18,618 nt of DNA from an uncultured Collinsella sp. (GTDB lineage: Bacteria > Actinomycetota > Coriobacteriia > Coriobacteriales > Coriobacteriaceae), in contig URCS01000038.1 in the NCBI GenBank assembly GCA_900546455.1, positions 1 to 18,618 on the forward strand. The letters run 5' to 3'. The notes below the pieces were generated by a model, which did not search any database, was not told where the DNA came from, and saw only the letters and a list, made by a program, of their open reading frames with translations. Of this stretch, positions 13,800-18,618 are shown piece after piece (the stretch's first letter is position 1; the number at the start of each line of letters is the position of its first letter). The translations under genes and the position numbers were made by a program.

Positions 13800-14000
13800 C
13801 TATTGGACGCCACGGCCCAGGTCTTCGGCAATCTTGTCCACACCTTTGAGCGCGGCGCAGGTCTTTTTGTTGGAGCAATGTCCCGTGCAAGCGCCGCCTT
13901 GGGCACAGTCGGCGCAAGTGCCCTTGCGGTAGATGCGCACGCACACAGCGACAAACGCAACGCCGATCACAGCCAGAACGACAATATCGATAGGTGCCAT
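13800..14000 (-). CDS. FeoB-associated Cys-rich membrane protein
   Basis: The 66-residue protein has one membrane helix (residues about 4-24, IDIVVLAVIGVAFVAVCVRI). A short cytoplasm-like tail follows, rich in cysteine: C29, C32, C38, C42 and C48, in addition to C20 in the helix. This is the build of the FeoB_associated family (often named FeoC-like or FeoB-associated Cys-rich), found next to feoB in anaerobes and thought to help ferrous iron transport or bind metal or a cluster. GAGGAGG stands 6 nt before the ATG. It is separated from feoB by 175 nt including a terminator, so it may be partly independent of feoB transcription. Confidence 0.88.
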   Translation of the reverse strand: MAPIDIVVLAVIGVAFVAVCVRIYRKGTCADCAQGGACTGHCSNKKTCAALKGVDKIAEDLGRGVQ

Positions 14001-14050
14001 AGCAAGCCTCCTCTAGTTAACCACCACTTACTTTACCCCATTCTCCACCT

Positions 14051-14077
14051 ACCAAAAAGGGACAGGTTTGTTTTGGT
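14051..14077. repeat. Small inverted repeat with GGGACAGGTTT core
   Basis: ACCAAAA (14051-14057) and TTTTGGT (14071-14077) form perfect arms around a core containing GGGACAGGTTT. The core resembles the start of the hairpin at 3083 (GGGGTCAGGTTT), so both may belong to one family of dispersed intergenic repeats. It sits in the gap between feoB and the FeoB-associated gene. Confidence 0.35.
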
Positions 14078-14113
14078 CGGTTTTATCTGCGGAAACGCCA
14101 CATCTCTCCCACC

Positions 14114-14146
14114 AAAAAGCCCGAGTGTCGCTGGGACACCCGGGCT
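14114..14146 (-). terminator. Intrinsic terminator after feoB
   Basis: AGCCCGAGTGTC (14118-14129) pairs with GACACCCGGGCT (14135-14146) with one mismatch and a 5-nt loop. On the minus strand the stem is followed by TTTTTGG. It lies 30 nt past the feoB stop codon and is a good rho-independent terminator. Confidence 0.75.
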
Positions 14147-14175
14147 CGTGGAAAGGGGTTAATCCTTATTCGGAC

Positions 14176-16503
14176 TTAAGCGGAAACTGCGGCGGAAGCA
14201 GTGTTGGTCTCGTCCTCGTCGGTCCAAGCGTGCTTGGGCATAGGACGGAAAATCTGGAAGAGCATCGCGACCAGCAGCACGATAGCCACAACCGTCCAGA
14301 AGCCAAACTGCCCAAGGACAAGCAGGTTATAGAACTGGTTGATGAACAGGCCGATGACCCAAGCGAAGGCGCACTCGTAGCCGATGGCAATCGCGGTCCA
14401 CTTGCCGGAGTCCATCTGGTTGCGGATAGTGCCCATGGCGGCAAAGCACGGGGCGCACAGCAGGTTGAAAGCGCCAAAGGCAACGCAAGCGCCCATAGTC
14501 GGGAACATGCCGGCAAACGCGGTCCACAGGCTCGGGTCGGTCTCGGCAGCGTCGGCAACGGACAGCAGCGAGCCGGCGGTGGCGACGACGTTCTCCTTAG
14601 CGACGAGGCCAGAGACGGTCAGCGCGGTGGCCTGCCAGGTGCTAAAGCCGAGCGGGGCGAAGATCCAAGCGACCAGGTTGCCCAGCATGGCAAGCACGGA
14701 GTAGTCCATGAACTCCTCGGGGATGCCGTCCATCGCAGGCAGGAAACCAAAGGAACCGTTGTAGCTACCAAAGTTGGAGAGGAACCAAACCACGACGGTG
14801 GACGCGAAGATGACCGTGCCGGCCTTCTTGATAAAGGCCCAGCAGCGCTCCCACACGTGCAGCGCCCAAGAGCGGATCGCCGGGAAGTGGTAGGCAGGAA
14901 GCTCCATAACAAACGGCGTCGGGCGACCGGCGAAGAGCTTGGTCTTCTTGAGCATGAGGCCCGAGGCGATGACGGCAAAGACGCCCAAGAAGTAGAAGAG
15001 CGGGCTGATCCACGCGGCGGTGGTGGAAGAATCGCCGATGATGGAGCCCATGAGCAGGGCGATGATCGGCAGCTTGGCGCCACAGGGAATGAACGTGGTG
15101 GTCATGACCGTCATGCGGCGGTCCTTCTCGTTCTCGATGGTCTTGGTGGCCATGACGCCGGGGACGCCGCAGCCCGAGGACACGAGCATGGGGATAAAGG
15201 ACTTACCGGACAGGCCAAAGCGGCGGAACACGCGGTCCATGATGAAGGCGACGCGGGCCATATAGCCGCAGTCCTCCAGGAAGGACAGCATGACGAACAG
15301 CAGGAACATCTGCGGGACGAAGCCGAAGATGGCGCCCAGGCCGCCGACGATACCGTCACAGACGAGCGAATCGACCAGGCCGCCGTCCTCGGTACCACCC
15401 GCCACAAGCGCGTCGTGGACCATGGTGGTAATACCCGGAACATACGGGCCATACTCCGCCGGGTCAACCGAATCGGCGTCGTCGCCAGCGGCCTCGACAG
15501 CTGCGTCGTAGGCATCGCGGCCCTGGCCGAGCACATACCAGCCGTCGGTACCGAAGAGCTGGTCGTTGGTGAAGTCAGTCACCGTGCCGCCCAATGTGGA
15601 AACGGCGATGTAGTACACGCAGAACATGATGACCACAAAGATCGGCAGACCCAGGATACGGTTGGTAACCACGCGGTCGATCTTCTCGGAAGTGCTCATC
15701 TTGGCCGGAGCCTTGGTGAGGCACTCGTCGATGATGTGGGCAATGACGCCGTAGCGCTCGCCGGTGATGATGGACTCGGCGTCGTCATCGCAATCCTGCT
15801 CGCACTGGGCGACCAGCTGCTCCACGCGAGCGGCCTTCTCCTTGGTGAGGTTGATGAGTTTGCAGGCGTCTGCATCACGCTCGAACAGCTTGACGGCGTA
15901 ATAGCGGCGCTTGTTGGCGGGAACGCTCGCCGGAAGGTTGTTCTCGATGTGGTCCAGAACGTCCTCGATGGAGGAATCGAACTTGTGCTCCGGCACCTGG
16001 CCCTTAGAAGCAGCGGACTTCTTGACCTGCTCGAAGAGCTCCTTGATGCCCTTGTTCTTAAGAGCGGAGATCATCATAACCGGGCAGCCGAGCTTCTTGG
16101 AAAGCTTGTCCGTATCGATCTTGTCGCCGTTCTTCTCGACCAGGTCGGCCATGTTGAGGGCAACGACCACGGGCAGGCCGGTCTCGATAACCTGAAGCGC
16201 CAGGTACAGGTTACGCTCGAGGTTGGTGGCATCGACGACTTGGACGACGACATCGGGCTCGCCGCTCATGAGGTAATCGCGCGAGCATTGCTCCTCGGGG
16301 CTGTAGGGGGAAAGCGAGTAGATGCCAGGGAGGTCCGTGATGGTAACGTTCTTGTCGCTTAGGAGCTTGGCTTCCTTTTTCTCAACCGTGACGCCGGGCC
16401 AGTTGCCAACGTAGCCGTTGGCGCCGGTGATCAGGTTGAAAAGCGTGGTCTTGCCGCAGTTGGGGTTACCCGCCAGCGCGACATGGATCTGAGAATCCGC
16501 CAT
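14176..16503 (-). CDS. feoB: Ferrous iron transporter FeoB
   Basis: The 775-residue protein is the normal FeoB size. The N-terminal G domain has G1 GNPNCGKT (12-19), the G2 region GNWPGVTVEKKE, G3 DLPG (57-60), G4 NMAD (117-120) and G5 SAL (146-148). A helical GDI-like spacer comes next (about 170-280). The membrane part has the two Gate motifs, SSGCGVPGVMATKTI with PCGAKLPI, and LLCAPCFAAMGTIRNQM. It imports Fe(II) across the inner membrane under anaerobic or low-iron conditions. GGA lies 6 nt before the ATG. It is separated from the upstream feoA by 123 nt holding an operator-like dyad and a hairpin, so feoB may have its own control. Confidence 0.98.
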   Translation of the reverse strand: MADSQIHVALAGNPNCGKTTLFNLITGANGYVGNWPGVTVEKKEAKLLSDKNVTITDLPGIYSLSPYSPEEQCSRDYLMSGEPDVVVQVVDATNLERNLYLALQVIETGLPVVVALNMADLVEKNGDKIDTDKLSKKLGCPVMMISALKNKGIKELFEQVKKSAASKGQVPEHKFDSSIEDVLDHIENNLPASVPANKRRYYAVKLFERDADACKLINLTKEKAARVEQLVAQCEQDCDDDAESIITGERYGVIAHIIDECLTKAPAKMSTSEKIDRVVTNRILGLPIFVVIMFCVYYIAVSTLGGTVTDFTNDQLFGTDGWYVLGQGRDAYDAAVEAAGDDADSVDPAEYGPYVPGITTMVHDALVAGGTEDGGLVDSLVCDGIVGGLGAIFGFVPQMFLLFVMLSFLEDCGYMARVAFIMDRVFRRFGLSGKSFIPMLVSSGCGVPGVMATKTIENEKDRRMTVMTTTFIPCGAKLPIIALLMGSIIGDSSTTAAWISPLFYFLGVFAVIASGLMLKKTKLFAGRPTPFVMELPAYHFPAIRSWALHVWERCWAFIKKAGTVIFASTVVVWFLSNFGSYNGSFGFLPAMDGIPEEFMDYSVLAMLGNLVAWIFAPLGFSTWQATALTVSGLVAKENVVATAGSLLSVADAAETDPSLWTAFAGMFPTMGACVAFGAFNLLCAPCFAAMGTIRNQMDSGKWTAIAIGYECAFAWVIGLFINQFYNLLVLGQFGFWTVVAIVLLVAMLFQIFRPMPKHAWTDEDETNTASAAVSA

Positions 16504-16523
16504 TCAATCCTTCTTCCTTGTGT

Positions 16524-16549
16524 GCCTGCGCTGCTTTCTCCGCGCAGGC
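16524..16549 (-). promoter_or_regulatory. Hairpin in the feoB leader
   Basis: GCCTGCGC (16524-16531) pairs perfectly with GCGCAGGC (16542-16549) around a 10-nt loop, 21 nt upstream of the feoB ATG. There is no T-run after it on the minus strand, so it is not a terminator. It could modulate readthrough, stability or ribosome access. Confidence 0.4.
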
Positions 16550-16578
16550 TGGATAATGTGCTTCAAAGATGCTGCGTT

Positions 16579-16598
16579 AAGTTAGAAATACCTAACTT
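16579..16598. promoter_or_regulatory. Putative metal-repressor operator upstream of feoB
   Basis: AAGTTAG (16579-16585) and CTAACTT (16592-16598) form a perfect dyad with a 6-nt spacer. Dyads of the TTAG...CTAA type are typical of DtxR/IdeR/MntR metal-dependent repressors, though the spacer is longer than in the classical 19-bp DtxR box. The place, between feoA and feoB and 76 nt before the feoB start, fits iron control of feoB. Confidence 0.45.
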
Positions 16599-16626
16599 TA
16601 TCTGCAGAAATACACGCCGCAGGCCC

Positions 16627-16848
16627 TTACTGGACCTCGACGACGGCCGCCTCCTCCTTGCGGATGGAAAGCTCGTAGCCACGCACGTTGATCTCGACCG
16701 GATCACCGAGCGGCGCAACCTTCACGACCTTGAACGAAGTGCCCTTGATGAGCCCCAGGTCCATAAGGTGGCGGCGAAGCGCACCCTCACCGTGAAGCTT
16801 GACGATGGTGGAGCTCTCGCCCACCTTAACGTCACCCAACGTCTTCAT
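16627..16848 (-). CDS. feoA: FeoA-domain protein, copy next to feoB
   Basis: The 73-residue SH3-like FeoA protein starts MKTLGDVKVGESSTIVKLHG. It contains the family segment LRRHLMDLGLIKGTSFKVVK and the end EINVRGYELSIRKEEAAVVEV. FeoA is a small cytosolic partner thought to act on FeoB. AAAGGGGG lies 8 nt before the ATG. It is the second gene of the feo operon, 39 nt after the other FeoA gene. Two FeoA proteins in tandem are common in anaerobes with this transporter. Confidence 0.93.
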   Translation of the reverse strand: MKTLGDVKVGESSTIVKLHGEGALRRHLMDLGLIKGTSFKVVKVAPLGDPVEINVRGYELSIRKEEAAVVEVQ

Positions 16849-16887
16849 CCTCTTGTCCCCCTTTCGGTTTTTATGAAATGCTGCAGA

Positions 16888-17130
16888 CTAACCGACGGTC
16901 ATGATGTGCATGGCAACCTTGGAATCGATGCCAAAGCGCGCGCCCAGCACCGTGACGATGATATTGGCACCACTCGAGCTCACCACGTGGATTTCGTTGC
17001 CCTCGACAAAGCCGAGGTCCTTGAGGTGGTGTTTCATGTCCTCATTGCCCTTTACACGAGACACGCGCACGGTTTCGCCCGCTTTTACCATCGAAAGCGG
17101 CATGGCCGGCATCTGCGGTCCGCAAGACAT
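16888..17130 (-). CDS. feoA: FeoA-domain protein, first gene of the feo operon
   Basis: The 80-residue FeoA-like protein carries an N-terminal extension (MSCGPQMPAMPLSMVKA) before the SH3-like fold. Family features are GETVRVSRVKGN, MKHHLKDLGFVEGNEIHVVS and VTVLGARFGIDSKVAMHIMT. It differs clearly from the neighbouring FeoA, so this is an old duplication rather than a recent one. AGGAG lies 6-7 nt before the ATG at 17130. It leads the operon and is preceded by a large dyad that probably carries the regulatory site. The Cys and Met residues near the N-terminus might bind metal, which is speculation. Confidence 0.9.
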   Translation of the reverse strand: MSCGPQMPAMPLSMVKAGETVRVSRVKGNEDMKHHLKDLGFVEGNEIHVVSSSGANIIVTVLGARFGIDSKVAMHIMTVG

Positions 17131-17172
17131 GAGTTGCTCCTAACGTCAGTTCGTCCTCAACATCGACGCGAT

Positions 17173-17226
17173 AAAAGTTAACCACGTCTATGTTCGCTTT
17201 AGTAAACTAACACGTGGTTAACTTTT
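17173..17226. promoter_or_regulatory. Long dyad with nested TTAG/CTAA palindrome upstream of the feo operon
   Basis: AAAAGTTAACCACGT (17173-17187) and ACGTGGTTAACTTTT (17212-17226) are perfect 15-bp inverted arms with a 24-nt spacer. Inside the spacer lies the palindrome TTAGTAAACTAA (17199-17210), resembling the dyad before feoB. It is 43-96 nt upstream of the first feoA start, where an iron repressor would act. No clear -35/-10 pair could be assigned. Confidence 0.55.
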
Positions 17227-17273
17227 TGGAAAGGGTTCCCATTCAGATTTCGAAAAAGTTTTCTATACGAAAC

Positions 17274-17309
17274 AAAAAGGCGCGGCAAAGAGCTATCCTT
17301 TGCCGCGCC
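17274..17309 (-). terminator. Intrinsic terminator of the HPr-like gene
   Basis: GGCGCGGCAAAG (17279-17290) pairs perfectly over 12 bp with CTTTGCCGCGCC (17298-17309) around a 7-nt loop. On the minus strand it is followed by TTTTTG. It begins 9 nt past the HPr stop and separates that gene from the feo promoter region. Confidence 0.88.
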
Positions 17310-17318
17310 CCGTCATGC

Positions 17319-17567
17319 TTAAAGCGAGAGGTTTCTAATCGACGTAACGCACGAGGCCTCATCCACGCCCGAAACGCGGAACACGATGTCCTCGCCACAT
17401 TCGCCACAGAGTGCCATGAGCCCTATAACGTCGCGGCCATCGACATGACGATTGCCAATCGAAACCGACACGTCGCTACGATGCTTGGCGATAATGTCAT
17501 AGAGCAGCGCAACCGGGCGGGCATGCAATCCCAACGGATCTTTAATCGTCTTTGTAAACTCGACCAT
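17319..17567 (-). CDS. HPr-family phosphocarrier protein with Asp at position 46
   Basis: The 82-residue protein has the HPr fold. Its active histidine is His15 in the motif GLHARPVALL, at the same residue number as in classical HPr. It would accept phosphate from enzyme I and pass it to sugar-specific PTS enzymes. At the regulatory Ser46 position (NLKSIMGVMSLG in Bacillus) this protein reads DGRDVIGLMALC, so Ser is replaced by Asp46. A CGEC motif (54-57) follows. GGAGGGG lies just before the ATG at 17567. A longer frame to 17813 runs through the inverted-repeat element and is not believable. It is probably monocistronic, with its own terminator. A specialised HPr paralogue is possible. Confidence 0.87.
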   Translation of the reverse strand: MVEFTKTIKDPLGLHARPVALLYDIIAKHRSDVSVSIGNRHVDGRDVIGLMALCGECGEDIVFRVSGVDEASCVTSIRNLSL

Positions 17568-17622
17568 GTCCCCTCCCACGACATCGCACATTCGGCCGGC
17601 AAAACCCAGCCGCGTGGTAGAT

Positions 17623-17628
17623 ATTGTA
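17623..17628 (-). promoter_or_regulatory. Candidate -10 element for the HPr-like gene
   Basis: TACAAT on the minus strand lies 56 nt upstream of the HPr start codon, outside the inverted-repeat element. No good -35 hexamer is seen at the expected distance, so the call is tentative. Confidence 0.3.
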
Positions 17629-17661
17629 GCGTTAGATGCCTGCCGAGGTGCCCCTCCGGAT

Positions 17662-17891
17662 ACCCCGTGGGCAAAAAGTGGCAAATATGAGTACTGCCAC
17701 CAATTTAGTAGCAGCAAAATCGAGAGCAAATTGCCTAATTTGAGCGATTCGAAGAGGTTGAAAGCTGTCAAACGCCCTTTAAAGGGGGTTAGATAAATTG
17801 ATTTTGAGCCCATTTTTGCTCAGAATAGGCCGAAAAATATGACACCTCTTTTGCAGCAGTACTCATATTTGGCATTTTTTGCCCACAGGGT
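17662..17891. mobile_element. MITE-like element with 31-bp terminal inverted repeats, no coding capacity
   Basis: The ends 17667-17697 and 17856-17886 are inverted copies of each other at 29 of 31 positions; pairing extends to 17662 and 17891 with one more mismatch. The whole element is about 230 bp, AT-richer than its surroundings, and carries no credible gene. An inner CCCTTTAAAGGG palindrome lies near the middle. Long inverted ends, small size and no open frame are the marks of a miniature inverted-repeat element. It sits between the HPr gene and the IS3 element. No target duplication could be defined. Confidence 0.65.
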
Positions 17892-18618
17892 CCAAAAGGG
17901 GGTGCGGACGATTTCTTGGACCGCGCCTAGGCGTATCCAAGCTTCCTGCGGTACTCCATCGGGCTCAGCCACCCGAGGGACTTCTTGATCCGCTCCTCAC
18001 GATAGTACACGAGGTAGGCCCCGAGCCTTCCCATGAACTCCTCGGCCGTCACGCCCTCCCAGTCCCTGTAGCGGAAGAACTCGTTCTTGAGGCGCCCGAA
18101 GAAGCCCTCGCAGGCCGAGTTGTCCGGGCTGCAGCCCTTCGCGGACATGCTCCTGACCAGGCCGTTCTCCTCGCAGATCCCGATCCACTCCGGCCAGCGG
18201 TAGTGGCCGCCCCGGTCCGAGTGGATCGTCGTGCGCGCGCCCGCCGGCCTCGCCGCGCAGGCCTTGAGCAGGCTCGAGTTCGCGAGGCGCTTGTCGGGGT
18301 GCAGCCCGATCGACCAGGCGACGGGCATCCCGTCGAAGCAGTCGACGATCGGGCTCAGGTAGACCTTCTCGCCGCCCGGGAGCCTGAACTCGGTGATGTC
18401 GGTGAGCCACAGCCGGTTGGGCTCGTCGGCGCGGAACCTCCTGCTCACGAGGTTCTCCGGCGCCTTGGAGACCTCGCCGGCGTAGGAGCTGTAGCCCCGG
18501 GCGCGCCTCTTGTTGTAGACGACCTCGAGGCCCTCCTCGCGCATCACGCGGGCCACGCGCTTCTCGCTGGCGCGGACCCCCTCGCGGCGCAGGCGCGCCC
18601 AGACGGTGCGGTACCCCC
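17889..18618 (-). mobile_element. IS3-family insertion sequence, partial (one end in window)
   Basis: The element contains the orfB transposase and runs off the window. Near its 3' end an inverted pair GGTCCAA (17889-17895) and TTGGACC (17916-17922) encloses GC-rich sequence and may be part of the terminal repeat. The exact edge cannot be fixed without the other end. Confidence 0.6.
17927..18618 (-). CDS. IS3-family transposase OrfB, N-terminus cut by window edge
   Basis: The frame is open from the window edge (18618) to a stop at 17927. The first visible part, YRTVWARLRREGVRASEKRV with MREEGLEVVYNKRRAR, is the HTH_21 segment usual before the catalytic core. The DDE core has Asp in RLWLTDITEF, Asp in TIHSDRGGHY, and Glu in NSACEGFFGRLKNEFF, with 35 residues between the second Asp and the Glu, the DD(35)E spacing of IS3 elements. 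The end YYREERIKKSLGWLSPMEYR is also typical. It integrates and excises the element, normally made as an OrfAB fusion by frameshifting; orfA would lie beyond the window. The visible part looks intact. Confidence 0.96.
   Translation of the reverse strand, partial: GYRTVWARLRREGVRASEKRVARVMREEGLEVVYNKRRARGYSSYAGEVSKAPENLVSRRFRADEPNRLWLTDITEFRLPGGEKVYLSPIVDCFDGMPVAWSIGLHPDKRLANSSLLKACAARPAGARTTIHSDRGGHYRWPEWIGICEENGLVRSMSAKGCSPDNSACEGFFGRLKNEFFRYRDWEGVTAEEFMGRLGAYLVYYREERIKKSLGWLSPMEYRRKLGYA

Noticed and set aside
14068..16362. Plus-strand open frame (764 codons) opposite feoB
   Set aside because: It is the antisense shadow of feoB, with composition typical of reversed GC-rich codons. It also starts inside the terminator and repeat region.
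17568..17813. N-terminal extension of the HPr-like protein
   Set aside because: The extended frame crosses the inverted-repeat element. The ATG at 17567 has a strong ribosome binding site and gives a normal HPr length.
1..18618. tRNA, rRNA and CRISPR arrays
   Set aside because: I saw no cloverleaf with a CCA-type end, no rRNA-like sequence and no regularly spaced short direct repeats with unique spacers.

Overview
The window looks like chromosomal DNA of an anaerobic, GC-rich Gram-positive bacterium. The best guess is a gut Coriobacteriia such as Collinsella. This rests on the overall style: GC-rich codon use, GGAGG-type ribosome binding sites, a 2-enoate-reductase-like flavoenzyme, a Feo iron system with a Cys-rich FeoB partner, and an IS3 element. 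It is inference from gene content, not from a marker gene.

Layout. 1-2764 (minus strand) holds three regulators: a LacI-family repressor cut by the window edge, a GntR/FCD repressor, and an AlbA_2 (Schlafen-type) regulator. The regulator start at 2764 is preceded by a dense set of inverted repeats (2807-2945). 3147-5096 (minus) encodes a 649-residue FMN/4Fe-4S/FAD ene-reductase. 5345-9938 (minus) is the potassium pump operon kdpFABC, including the 28-residue kdpF. Divergent from it, 10183-13614 (plus) is kdpD-kdpE. 13800-17130 (minus) is the ferrous iron locus in the order feoA, feoA, feoB, FeoB-associated Cys-rich protein. 17319-17567 (minus) is an HPr-like phosphocarrier. 17662-17891 is a small element with long terminal inverted repeats, directly abutting a partial IS3-family insertion sequence that runs off the window.

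How it works together. KdpD/KdpE should sense K+ limitation or osmotic stress and switch on kdpFABC, probably through an 11-bp tandem box at 10050-10071. However, kdpD is split by a -1 frame change exactly at U UUU UUA (10836-10842). Its histidine kinase half is therefore made only by frameshifting or slippage, by internal initiation, or not at all if this is a mutation. The kdp locus is bracketed by two direct copies (72/74 identical) of a 74-nt hairpin repeat. The feo operon carries two dyads of TTAG/CTAA type, suggesting metal-dependent repression both upstream of the operon and separately upstream of feoB.

Main points for a second look: the kdpD slippery site, the paired repeat around kdp, the chained hairpins in the kdpF leader, the operator array upstream of the AlbA_2 regulator, an HPr with Asp at the regulatory Ser46 position, and the inverted-repeat element next to the IS.
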